The position numbers were made by a program, and so were the translations under genes. Source: a virus. From it: a DNA stretch of 64,000 nt. How positions within the stretch are numbered: the stretch's first letter is position 1; every line of letters starts with the position of its first letter. The notes under the pieces were generated by a model, which did not search any database, was not told the origin of the DNA, and worked only from the letters and a program-made list of their open reading frames with translations. Of this stretch, positions 53,915-60,706 are shown piece by piece. The stretch is taken from positions 1 to 64,000 of the IMG/VR virus record IMGVR_UViG_3300044630_000280; one strand, 5' to 3'.

Positions 53915-55453
53915 TTAATAATATGCTTTACTTCTCTGTGACTTGAAAAATTTTGGCTCGTCCGGCTCGTCACTTGGTAACCGTATGAACCCACCTTGTC
54001 TAAATCGTGCTAATGCTAGTGTTGTTGCATCAACTAAGTCATCATGTTCGCCTGACGGGAAGGACGCAATCTCATCTACCAGCTCTTCAGCCCATCTTGT
54101 ATCTGGAACCCATACTTTACCTGACGCTATTAAGTCAGAAACTGCATTTAATCGACTAATCTTATCTTGACCTTTGCCCGGACTGAACTCCATCGCAGGT
54201 ATGCCCATCGCTCTAAACTCATAAATTAGAGGAGCGCCTGAAGCTTTCTTCTCAATCAGTATGTTATCAGGTTCCCAATCTTTGTAATGCTCAAATGCCG
54301 TCTTTTTAAGCTCAATCCATTCCATTCGCTCTTTAAATGCGTTCAACAGAATGATATTTGCCTGCCCATCATCCTCATCGTTGTAAAAAATACCCCATGT
54401 TGTACACGCAGAATAGTCGGCGCGGGTGTTTTTCTCGAACGCAGTATCCCATGTTTGGAGGATGTAATCACATTGTGGGGGATGTTCACTAGGCCACTTC
54501 TTCCACCACTCTCTTTTTATAATTGCGGACGAGTCTGAGGTGGGTTGTTGCTGATACTGAGCCATCCATTTGCCGTTCGGCAGTTCAGTATGTAGCTTTT
54601 CTAGCTCATCAATCGACCAAAACTCAGGCCAGAGGGGATTTCCAGACGGGAGAATCGCGGGAAACTCAATAACCTCCCATTCATCACCGCCCCGTGAGGC
54701 ACTGGATTTAATCACTTGACCTGTTAAATCACGTAACGACCACCTAGTCATCACGATTACGATGGATCCACCCGGTTGCAGACGCTGCCTCGGTCCGGAT
54801 GTGTACCACTCATAAACCTTATCGTATATCTCTGGGTTGACTTGGGCTAGTGCAGCCTCTTGTTCACTGTGTGGGTCATCAATTATTAGGATATCTGCGC
54901 CCTTACCGGTTACAGCACCGCCCACACCGATAGCGAAATAGTCACCACCTTTACTAGTATTCCATCGTCCTGCTGCTTTTGAGTCTGCTTGTAGTGCTAG
55001 CTCTGGGAAGATTTTTTTGTACGCTTCCGAGTCGACGAGGTTACGGACTTTTCGACCGAATCCGACTGCGAGTTCTGCTGTGTGCGACGTTTGGATAACT
55101 TTTTTGCCCGGGTATTTTCCGAGGAACCATGCTGGGAGGAGATAGGAGGCAAATTCACTCTTGGTGTGTCGGGGTGGCATATTGATGATAAGACGCTTAC
55201 ATTCACCTCTAGCCACTCTTTCAAACGCTTCAGCCATTCTCGCATGATGTCTACCTCCAATAAATGTGGGCCATACTTCTCCAACAAAGGACAAGAATTT
55301 ATCCTGTGCTAACTCTTTACGCTTTAATTCTTGTAGGGTCTCCAGCTCGACCAAAAGCTGACGCTGCTCCTGCTCTGACAACAGAGGGAGTATCTGGGGT
55401 ATATCTTTCAACGAGACGCTACTAAGTAGGCTCTGTTTCTGGGTCTGGGTCAT
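53915..55453 (-). CDS. terL: Terminase large subunit, 512 aa
   Basis: The packaging ATPase-nuclease: Walker A-type RLIINMPPRHTKSEFASYL near residues 88-106, Walker B GADILIIDDPHSE, coupling motif MTRWSL, and the RNase H-like nuclease domain with LQTWDTAFEKNTRADYSA, then IEKKASG and EHDDLVDATTLALARFR. I chose ATG at 55453; a TTG at 55495 is also possible. Either start lies inside the terS gene and has no good ribosome site, so translation is probably coupled to terS. Confidence 0.92.
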   Translation of the reverse strand: MTQTQKQSLLSSVSLKDIPQILPLLSEQEQRQLLVELETLQELKRKELAQDKFLSFVGEVWPTFIGGRHHARMAEAFERVARGECKRLIINMPPRHTKSEFASYLLPAWFLGKYPGKKVIQTSHTAELAVGFGRKVRNLVDSEAYKKIFPELALQADSKAAGRWNTSKGGDYFAIGVGGAVTGKGADILIIDDPHSEQEAALAQVNPEIYDKVYEWYTSGPRQRLQPGGSIVIVMTRWSLRDLTGQVIKSSASRGGDEWEVIEFPAILPSGNPLWPEFWSIDELEKLHTELPNGKWMAQYQQQPTSDSSAIIKREWWKKWPSEHPPQCDYILQTWDTAFEKNTRADYSACTTWGIFYNDEDDGQANIILLNAFKERMEWIELKKTAFEHYKDWEPDNILIEKKASGAPLIYEFRAMGIPAMEFSPGKGQDKISRLNAVSDLIASGKVWVPDTRWAEELVDEIASFPSGEHDDLVDATTLALARFRQGGFIRLPSDEPDEPKFFKSQRSKAYY

Positions 55454-56030
55454 CTGTGCTTGGGTTTGGATCAAGCCTTGGATCTGGGTCGGCAACGCCT
55501 AACTCTTCATCCAAACTATCAGTCAGTGGGGTTACATCAATAACATTGGCATTAAGTAAGCGTTTGATGCGTTCTTTGATTGCCTCTTCCAATCCTTCGG
55601 AAGTTTTGTGATTAACCGTAATCTCACTTCGTTCAGTAAACAAGCCTATGTCACTGTGCTTACCTAACAACTCCAACGCCTTTAGCTCATACCTCGTGTC
55701 ACCGCAGTTGGCGATTTCCAAAAGTTTAGCCGTGATAGCTGAGCGGACTTCATTGGCATCCGCAGCTAACTTATTAGCGTAGGTCTTCAAAAATAATGAT
55801 GCAGCGAAAGCAGTCTCGGGGCGTTTGAACTCCTTAACAGCTTTTCTAGACTTAAACAAATCAACTGTCTTGTCTAGGTCGGCAGTATCGATCTCAATAG
55901 AGGAACCTAGTTCTTTCAACAGATCAGCTGTGTTGGCAGCAACGACTACTTTGTCGTGGAAGGTTTTGGCCTCCTCGGGTTCTGTTGTGTAAGGGACCGG
56001 CTTTCCCTCTGTGGGTTCGATATTAACCAT
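55422..56030 (-). CDS. Probable terminase small subunit, 202 aa
   Basis: Located directly before TerL and overlapping it, with a helical N-terminal part (about 30-110), a middle block ANCGDTRYELKALELLGKHS which in TerS proteins follows the DNA-binding domain, and a C-terminal ERIKRLLNANVIDV stretch with a Pro/Asp-rich tail. It would recognise the packaging site and load TerL. The start codon lies directly at the predicted start of the late transcript, without a ribosome site. Confidence 0.8.
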   Translation of the reverse strand: MVNIEPTEGKPVPYTTEPEEAKTFHDKVVVAANTADLLKELGSSIEIDTADLDKTVDLFKSRKAVKEFKRPETAFAASLFLKTYANKLAADANEVRSAITAKLLEIANCGDTRYELKALELLGKHSDIGLFTERSEITVNHKTSEGLEEAIKERIKRLLNANVIDVTPLTDSLDEELGVADPDPRLDPNPSTDDPDPETEPT

Positions 56031-56035
56031 GCCCG

Positions 56036-56066
56036 ATTATATAGCATAAATAATAATACGTGTCAA
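56036..56066 (-). promoter_or_regulatory. Main late promoter (- strand), apparently leaderless
   Basis: On the - strand a perfect TTGACA (complement of 56061-56066) is followed after 17 bases by TATATA (complement of 56038-56043), with an overlapping TATAAT (complement of 56036-56041, spacing 19). The predicted start falls at about 56031, right before the terS ATG. The -10/-35 are the best in the window. Confidence 0.75.
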
Positions 56067-56386
56067 AAACGATTTGGGACTCCTACCCGGGGGGTGTTTC
56101 TGGGAACGATGTTGCGTAAGGTTAGCAAAAAAAGTGAAGGGGGTGGGGGTATGTAAGACAATGTTAGGGAAGTTATGGGGAGTGGTATTGGCTGTGCAGA
56201 TTAGGGTGTATGTAGAACGTGGGACTCCTTCCTGCCCATGTTGGGGGGTGGGGGTTAGCTATGCCACCAGCTTTGCTTCGTTATGCCATACCCTCAGTTG
56301 TGACTAACGATGTTGCCTTTGCTTTTGATGTTGTCTTTGCAGGCAAGCCCCGCAGGGAAATTTTGTTCTTATTATTGCTTGCGTAT
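56067..56386. other. G-rich non-coding control region with 10-bp repeats
   Basis: No credible gene is visible between the late promoter and the early leader. TGGGACTCCT occurs at 56075-56084 and 56220-56229. GGGGGTGGGGG occurs at 56139-56149 and again at 56244-56254. TGTAAGA occurs at 56152-56158. The G tracts lie on the + strand. Candidate roles are a packaging-site region next to terS or a regulatory site; nothing proves either. Confidence 0.5.
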
Positions 56387-56387
56387 C

Positions 56388-56419
56388 TGTAAGACAATTA
56401 AGCCTTTATTTGATATAGT
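56388..56419 (+). promoter_or_regulatory. Possible early promoter with TGTAAGACAAT at the -35 position
   Basis: TATAGT at 56414-56419 (within GATATAGTAG, 56412-56421... the same word recurs at 57686-57695) would be a -10 box. The -35 place is occupied by AAGACA within TGTAAGACAAT (56388-56398), which is poor for the host factor but matches the repeated motif. This might be a regulated early promoter for the long leader. Confidence 0.4.
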
Positions 56420-56425
56420 AGATTC

Positions 56426-56878
56426 ATGGCAGCAAACAAGGCGAATCACCCGCTAGTGCATAGGTGATGTAGGGTTAGTCAGTACACCGAAATAGTACTG
56501 TCAGGCTAGCGGTTCTGTAATGGGGCAAATTTAGGCTAGTGGATATAAAGAGTATCTAGCGAAACACAAGCGGCTTATTGTATAGGGTTGCGAGATAGTG
56601 GCTAGATAACATGATGCGTGTAGAAGTGACAACAAGATCACCGGCTCATCAATTTATATCTTGTGAGGTGCATATATAGAGTGCATTGCCTTAGGGGTAA
56701 TGTAGCAGGGCTTTGTATATCGTGCCAATAATTAGCGGTTTAGAGCCGCGTTATTAAAATCACTACATTGACGTTATTTTCGGCTTGCTTAGCAGGTGAG
56801 CCGGATAACGGGATGAGTCAAGGCGCATTGTCTAGTTCTCATCCTCTTATCAATCAAATAACGTTAAGGAAAACTATC
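56426..56878 (+). ncRNA. Long structured 5' leader with three-way junction
   Basis: About 450 bases without a gene precede the ATG at 56879. A likely three-way junction has P1 56450-56456/56506-56512 (CCGCTAG/CTAGCGG), P2 56457-56461/56467-56471 and P3 56480-56485/56495-56500 (CAGTAC/GTACTG). Further stems are 56535-56538 plus 56542-56545 with 56553-56560, an alternative 8-bp pairing 56553-56560/56601-56608, and 56727-56731 plus 56735-56738 with 56746-56749 and 56751-56755. No known family recognised; it could be a regulatory leader or a separate RNA. Confidence 0.45.
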
Positions 56879-57373
56879 ATGACAGCAAATTTACTCACTA
56901 AGTCCGAAGTCACCGAGTTAGCTAAGTCCGTTGCAGGGCGCGGCAAGTCACTCAATCGTGACATTCAGAAACTTGCAGCAATGGCAATAGGTTACGCCAA
57001 CATTCATGGCGATGTAACCGTTGCTCAAGATATATATGCACAGTTATGTGTAAACAAGGCTTTGCGCTTAAAGTCATTCGTTGCCTATTTAGAAACACAT
57101 GGCAAATTAGAGTATGACAAGTCAAGCAAGAATTTTATCTACCGTAGACGTGACGATGTAGAAACAGATGTAATGTCATTGTTTATCTCGTTGTCAGATT
57201 GTCTATGGTACGAAGCGCTTAAGGAAGCTGAGCCGGTGTCAATGTATGACTTGTCCGCTAAGATTGCAGCGCTCGTCAAGCAAGCCGAGAAAATGGCAGC
57301 GCAAGAATCGACAACCGTTGCTCACCTCGAATTATTAGAGCCACTACGTAGCTTAGTAGTAGCAACCAACTAA
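56879..57373 (+). CDS. First early protein behind the long leader, 164 aa, unknown
   Basis: Helical, mixed-charge protein. The middle part (RDIQKLAAMAIGYANIHGDV, then QLCVNKALRLKSFVAYLETH and KLEYDKSSKNFIYRR) may be a small DNA- or RNA-binding domain; a helix-turn-helix cannot be claimed. ATG at 56879 has AAGGA 8 bases before it; the open frame upstream to 56768 is not supported. Its stop codon is the first strand of the hammerhead ribozyme, so its mRNA 3' end is probably made by self-cleavage. Confidence 0.7.
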   Translation: MTANLLTKSEVTELAKSVAGRGKSLNRDIQKLAAMAIGYANIHGDVTVAQDIYAQLCVNKALRLKSFVAYLETHGKLEYDKSSKNFIYRRRDDVETDVMSLFISLSDCLWYEALKEAEPVSMYDLSAKIAALVKQAEKMAAQESTTVAHLELLEPLRSLVVATN

Positions 57374-57424
57374 GGCGAAACGGGCGCAAGCCCGTCTAAC
57401 GGTCAAGCCGTTACTGATGAGCCT
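57373..57424 (+). ncRNA. Type II hammerhead ribozyme
   Basis: All invariant core bases are present in the order of a type II hammerhead. Stem II is AGGC 57373-57376 with GCCT 57421-57424. GAAA is 57377-57380. Stem III is ACGGGC 57380-57385 with GCCCGT 57390-57395, closed by a GCAA loop. The cleavage base is C57396. Stem I is TAACGG 57397-57402 with CCGTTA 57408-57413. CTGATGA is 57414-57420. Predicted cut is between 57396 and 57397. The first stem base overlaps the stop codon of the preceding gene. Confidence 0.9.
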
Positions 57425-57486
57425 AAATCTAACAATGTCATACAATGTAAGGGAAAGTGTTGCTTTGTAAGAAACTTTTGGTTGCT

Positions 57487-57503
57487 TTGTAAGAATCTTA
57501 CAA
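57487..57503. promoter_or_regulatory. Palindrome TTGTAAGA-A-TCTTACAA
   Basis: Perfect 8-bp arms about one central base (57487-57494, 57496-57503). A likely binding site for a dimeric regulator or initiator. Also could form a small hairpin, but without a T-run in either orientation it is not a terminator. Confidence 0.7.
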
Positions 57504-57664
57504 TACAAAACTCCCTTTAGAATCAATGGGTTAGGCTTATATGCCATACAATGTAAGGTTGTAAGAACTTTTTTAGAGTGACTTTGGGAAATTGAAGTCG
57601 ATCGAAGCATCTCGCAAGTCAAGATAAGCACAAGCCTCACGAGGGCTTAATTTCTAAAATTCTC

Positions 57665-57693
57665 TTACATTATTACAATATAATAGATATAGT
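57665..57693 (+). promoter_or_regulatory. Possible early promoter
   Basis: TTACAT at 57665-57670 and TATAGT at 57688-57693 are 17 bases apart; TATAAT at 57679-57684 overlaps as an alternative. The -10 lies in GATATAGTAG, the same word as upstream of the leader at 56.4 kb. Start of transcription would lie before the run of tiny early genes. Confidence 0.4.
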
Positions 57694-57735
57694 AGGTACA
57701 CCAAGCTATAACCCGCATAAACACTAGGTTTTGCT

Positions 57736-57757
57736 TTGTAAGAAAAAGTTCTTACAA
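57736..57757. promoter_or_regulatory. Palindrome TTGTAAGAA-AAAG-TTCTTACAA
   Basis: Perfect 9-bp arms (57736-57744 and 57749-57757) with a four-base spacer. It is the strongest inverted repeat of the cluster and lies 58 bases before the next start codon, inside the predicted transcript or promoter area, which would fit a repressor site. Confidence 0.75.
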
Positions 57758-57814
57758 TACCCCCCGATTTTCTTACAATCTTACAATACATTTCTTACAT
57801 TACAAGGAGCTACT

Positions 57815-57979
57815 ATGAAAGCATCAGATATTCTCATGCTAACCGGCACTATATTGCATGTCGTGTTCTTAGTATCAGTTATATTTTTTCCAATGCCATT
57901 ATTCCCTGCCGCATTGCTTACTGTGTTAGGCATAGCGTATCAGGGCTATGGTGTCTTTATGTCCTACGAAGGGAGCTAA
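57815..57979 (+). CDS. Small membrane protein, 54 aa
   Basis: Two hydrophobic helices (about residues 4-26 and 28-46) with almost no soluble part: ILMLTGTILHVVFLVSVIFF, then ALLTVLGIAYQGYGVF. ATG at 57815 follows AAGGAGCTACT. It is the first gene after the operator-like cluster. Function unknown; in this place a superinfection exclusion or host membrane role is possible. Confidence 0.65.
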   Translation: MKASDILMLTGTILHVVFLVSVIFFPMPLFPAALLTVLGIAYQGYGVFMSYEGS

Positions 57980-57981
57980 GC

Positions 57982-58146
57982 ATGATAACGGAAGAACTGT
58001 TTAAGCAATGGGTAGGACGTGAGCCACAAGACGATGACCTTGATCGTTGCAATTGTAGTAAGGCGGGGCAAGCAGGGCATGGGCAATGCGGTTGGAATAA
58101 TAAACAGAACTTACCTGTGTTCATGGTAGGTAGTGAGGAGGTGTGA
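57982..58146 (+). CDS. Small Cys/His protein, 54 aa
   Basis: An acidic N-terminus is followed by CNCSKAGQAGHGQCGWNN, with Cys23, Cys25, His33 and Cys36 placed as a possible zinc site. It begins 3 bases after the preceding stop, with GGGAGCTAAGC as ribosome site. Function unknown. Confidence 0.55.
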   Translation: MITEELFKQWVGREPQDDDLDRCNCSKAGQAGHGQCGWNNKQNLPVFMVGSEEV

Positions 58147-58147
58147 G

Positions 58148-58309
58148 ATGGGCGAACTATTAAACAAAGCATTCATCGATGAGCTAACCGATGAGGAAGA
58201 AGCGGTACTCGCAAGGTTAGAGCAAGAGTGGCTGCAAAGATGTGCACTCGCAGAGTCAACGGAATGGCATGACCCTAAACCTATTATCAAAGCAACATCA
58301 CTTAACTAG
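58148..58309 (+). CDS. Small early protein, 53 aa
   Basis: An acidic helical protein (FIDELTDEEEAVLARLEQEW) with no recognised family. It begins one base after the preceding stop, and the AGGAG ribosome site of the next gene overlaps its end. Function unknown. Confidence 0.55.
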   Translation: MGELLNKAFIDELTDEEEAVLARLEQEWLQRCALAESTEWHDPKPIIKATSLN

Positions 58310-58317
58310 GAGCTAAC

Positions 58318-58608
58318 ATGGGCTGGAGATATGGATTAAAGCGTGAGATGTGGGGCAACACAATCGAGGGTTACAAGGTGATAGAAGTGTTTGACTTTGA
58401 CCGCCCTGCATTACAGCGTTCATGGTGTGAGACCGCACCGTATAGCGACACCGAAGATGAGATGTTGACTGTGCTTGACCGCATGAAGAAAGACATCCAA
58501 CGTTTCAATATTGACATCAGCACACCCGATGTGGTCGAGGACTTAGAGCGTAGGCTGTGGTGGTGGGACGATGCACCTGCCAAGATATACCCAAGCGAGG
58601 AGGTATGA
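58318..58608 (+). CDS. Hypothetical early protein, 96 aa
   Basis: An alpha/beta protein with a Trp-rich end (RRLWWWDDAPAKIYP) and GYKVIEVFDFDRPALQRSWC in the first half. ATG has the stereotyped AGGAGCTAAC ribosome site. No family recognised. Confidence 0.65.
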   Translation: MGWRYGLKREMWGNTIEGYKVIEVFDFDRPALQRSWCETAPYSDTEDEMLTVLDRMKKDIQRFNIDISTPDVVEDLERRLWWWDDAPAKIYPSEEV

Positions 58609-58609
58609 G

Positions 58610-58828
58610 ATGCGACCATGTTTATTATGTGGCGAGGAAGAACTGTCAACTGCACGATGGGCACTAGGTTACAAGACCTGCCTACCATGTGGTGACTTAG
58701 CAGCAAAGGAAGCTAGGAAGTCGTGGACTATCTTAACCCCGCATAAGCAGGGAGCTATGTTCTTTACGGCTGAGTCTGCGTTCGAGATGGCTAAGGGTAT
58801 CAACAATAAGGGAGGGTTAATTAAATGA
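58610..58828 (+). CDS. Small zinc-ribbon protein, 72 aa
   Basis: CLLC (Cys4, Cys7) and CLPC (Cys24, Cys27) form a four-cysteine zinc ribbon, followed by a helix and an ALGYKTCLPCGDLAA / KQGAMFFTAES stretch. The plan is common among small phage proteins of unknown role. ATG at 58610 follows the preceding stop by one base; the frame upstream to 58571 overlaps that gene. Confidence 0.65.
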   Translation: MRPCLLCGEEELSTARWALGYKTCLPCGDLAAKEARKSWTILTPHKQGAMFFTAESAFEMAKGINNKGGLIK

Positions 58829-58959
58829 CAATGACCTGTAAGAGCGCAAGACAAAGAGTAGATAGGTTAAACAAAACGCAACAGCAACGCAGACTGTTTG
58901 ACTTAGAAAAGAACCGTCGTGTGGTGCATTCAAGATGGATTAGGAGGGAGCAAGCATGA
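58825..58959 (+). CDS. Very small basic protein, 44 aa
   Basis: ATG at 58825 overlaps the preceding stop (ATGA); the frame ends TGA at 58957-58959. It is rich in Arg and Gln (QRVDRLNKTQQQRRLFDLEK) and could bind nucleic acid. It overlaps the next start by 4 bases. Support is from coupling only. Confidence 0.5.
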   Translation: MTMTCKSARQRVDRLNKTQQQRRLFDLEKNRRVVHSRWIRREQA

Positions 58960-59138
58960 TAGACCCGAAGTTAATAGAAGAACTGAAGTTTGTAATGGAC
59001 GGCATGGCTAACGAAGCGTTCTATGAATGGGAAGAAACCCACAACGTAGAAGGTCTAAGCGATAGAGATAGGGAGCTATGGTGTGAGGGCTACAAGATAG
59101 GGCGGCTAGTAGAAAACTTTGCAAACAGGGAGAATTGA
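58956..59138 (+). CDS. Small early protein, 60 aa
   Basis: Acidic helical protein (EELKFVMDGMANEAFYEWEE, then ELWCEGYKIGRLVENFAN). It overlaps the preceding gene by 4 bases, with AGGAGGGAG as ribosome site. Function unknown. Confidence 0.65.
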   Translation: MIDPKLIEELKFVMDGMANEAFYEWEETHNVEGLSDRDRELWCEGYKIGRLVENFANREN

Positions 59139-59139
59139 T

Positions 59140-59358
59140 ATGACGTGGATAAATGTAGATGTAGATATGAGCGAGTTCAACGATGAAGAACTTGTTATTG
59201 AAATGCAAAGACGTGGCTATGTAGTGCAGGACAGCGACGAGCCACAAGATAAGGAAGAACTGAACCGTATCTACGAAGCGTTGTATCTAGGTAAGCAGGA
59301 GGAAGCGATGCGACGCATGAAAGAATATGTTTGCAATAAGGTAGGTAGGCTGTTATAA
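59140..59358 (+). CDS. Small early protein, 72 aa
   Basis: The first 35 residues have a strand-helix pattern (TWINVDVDMSEFNDEELVIE), and the rest is a charged helix. ATG at 59140 lies one base behind the preceding stop. The end of the gene overlaps the promoter of the MoxR operon (59331-59359). Function unknown. Confidence 0.65.
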   Translation: MTWINVDVDMSEFNDEELVIEMQRRGYVVQDSDEPQDKEELNRIYEALYLGKQEEAMRRMKEYVCNKVGRLL

Positions 59359-59359
59359 T
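59331..59359 (+). promoter_or_regulatory. Strong sigma70-type promoter of the MoxR/VWA operon
   Basis: TTGCAA (59331-59336), a 17-base spacer and a perfect TATAAT (59354-59359). Immediately behind lie two TGTAAGA copies, 59359-59365 and 59369-59375, 10 bases apart (one helical turn). They cover the expected start of transcription and could repress it. Confidence 0.75.
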
Positions 59360-59411
59360 GTAAGACGATGTAAGAAGTATATAAACCACAACAACACAAC
59401 AAGGAGCTAAC

Positions 59412-60479
59412 ATGGCTGAAATAAATTTCGGTAAGACCGTCACACTCAAACAAGCTGCGAAGATTATCGTAGCATCCCCAAAGAATCGTTACTTACTACG
59501 TGGTGAGCCGGGCATTGGCAAGTCAAGTCTAACCGCAACCCTCAAAGAATTATTACCTCGACATCACGTTGCATATATGGACGTGCCCAACATGGACTTA
59601 GGTGACATCGCCATGCCCGTAGTGGACAAGGACACCAAGACTACACGTTACTATCCCAATGCACGATTCATGTTTCACACAGGCGAGCCAGTCATTGTCA
59701 ATCTTGACGAGTTCACCAAAGGCGCAGAGCCAATCAAGAACATGCTGCACCCACTACTCGAAGCACACAATCCTAGACTAGGTGACGTGCCAGTACATAA
59801 CGAGTCAATCATATTCCTTACAGGTAACTTAGCAACCGATGGTGTCGGTGACAATCTCAAAGCACACAGTCTTAACCGTATCATCCCATTGAACATCGAG
59901 AAGCCGAGCTTTGAAGAGTGGGCAGAGTGGGCTATGAATCATGGCATTGCACCAGAAATCTTAGCGTTCGGTCGTATGATGCCGCAGATATTTGCAAGCT
60001 ATACCGATGCAAGCCAGAAAGAAAATCCTTACATCTACAATCCGCTTAAACCTACACAAGCATACGTATCCCCTCGTTCACTCGAACGTGCAAGTAACAT
60101 CGTCAACATCAGACAGCAGCTAGATAACGAAAGCGTAATAGCTGCGCTAACAGGAGCGATAGGCGAATCAGCAGCACGTGACTTCCAAGCCTACCTCGAA
60201 TACTCAGACCAACTACCTACATGGGAGTCGACAATCAAAGACCCTAAGGGTGCGCTTGTACCTAAGTCCGCAGGTGCAGCAGCAATCGTCGTGTTCGGTG
60301 CAATCCAGAAGGTAGACAAGACTACGATCGAGCCATTCATGCAGTACTTAGAACGCTTCACCGAAGAATGGCAAGCAGCGTTCGCAATCAACATCGCTAA
60401 GTCCAAGACCAAGCAACCCGTTGCATTCAGTTGCAGAAAGTTTAGCGAGTGGGTAGCTAAGAACGAGGACTTACTGTGA
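59412..60479 (+). CDS. MoxR-like AAA+ ATPase, 355 aa
   Basis: Walker A GEPGIGKSS (about residues 32-40), Walker B VIVNLDEFTKG (about 96-106), sensor 1-type IIFLTGN, and Arg finger/sensor 2 region SPRSLERASNIV, in the order of MoxR/CobS-like ATPases. These AAA+ proteins work as chaperone-like remodelers with VWA partners, and a VWA protein follows two genes later. ATG follows AAGGAGCTAAC behind a strong promoter. The 3' end overlaps the next start by 4 bases. Confidence 0.88.
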   Translation: MAEINFGKTVTLKQAAKIIVASPKNRYLLRGEPGIGKSSLTATLKELLPRHHVAYMDVPNMDLGDIAMPVVDKDTKTTRYYPNARFMFHTGEPVIVNLDEFTKGAEPIKNMLHPLLEAHNPRLGDVPVHNESIIFLTGNLATDGVGDNLKAHSLNRIIPLNIEKPSFEEWAEWAMNHGIAPEILAFGRMMPQIFASYTDASQKENPYIYNPLKPTQAYVSPRSLERASNIVNIRQQLDNESVIAALTGAIGESAARDFQAYLEYSDQLPTWESTIKDPKGALVPKSAGAAAIVVFGAIQKVDKTTIEPFMQYLERFTEEWQAAFAINIAKSKTKQPVAFSCRKFSEWVAKNEDLL

Positions 60480-60706
60480 GAGAGCCTAGATATTTCATAG
60501 CATGGGTGAGTGAGGACAATGTAGGTAAACCCAACATGCCATATCTAGCAGCACGTAAGGAGTATATGTACCGAGTATTCAGGGAGGACTTTGACAACAG
60601 CAATGCTGCACCTATTACAGAAGCAATGACGTATGAGGAAGCAGAAGCAAAGAGAAAAGAAATCTTATTACTAACTAAAGGTAAGGAGCTAGCATGGATA
60701 GCATAG
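60476..60706 (+). CDS. Small protein between MoxR and VWA genes, 76 aa
   Basis: A small alpha/beta protein (EPRYFIAWVSEDNVGKPNM, then MTYEEAEAKRKEILLLTKGK). It overlaps both neighbours (4 and 13 bases), so it is part of the module. No family recognised. Confidence 0.65.
   Translation: MREPRYFIAWVSEDNVGKPNMPYLAARKEYMYRVFREDFDNSNAAPITEAMTYEEAEAKRKEILLLTKGKELAWIA

Larger units (their letters stand above)
57439..57808. repeat. Cluster of TTGTAAGAA repeats (candidate operator or origin iterons)
   Basis: An AT-rich 437-base gap (57374-57814 apart from the ribozyme) contains the direct repeat TTGCTTTGTAAGAA three times (57460-57473, 57482-57495, 57731-57744) and CATACAATGTAAGG twice (57439-57452, 57545-57558), with several CTTACAAT copies at 57750-57800 in the other orientation. 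Two near-perfect palindromes are listed separately. This density is typical of iterons or of a regulator's operator array. Confidence 0.75.

Noticed and set aside
53915-55495. TTG at 55495 as the terL start
   Set aside because: It would lengthen the protein by 14 Gln/Thr-rich residues and deepen the overlap with terS; the ATG at 55453 is preferred but neither start has a good ribosome site.
56553-56608. A second hammerhead-like element: TATCTAGC followed by GAAAC and pairing with GCTAGATA at 56601-56608
   Set aside because: The stem II-like pairing and GAAAC are there, but the obligatory CTGANGA core is missing; the bases before the second strand read GATAGTG. Kept only as an alternative stem in the leader.
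56426-57814. tRNA genes in the long non-coding stretches
   Set aside because: I looked for the T-loop and anticodon arms in the gaps at 7.2, 56-57 and 57.4-57.8 kb and found no cloverleaf. A tRNAscan-SE run would settle this.
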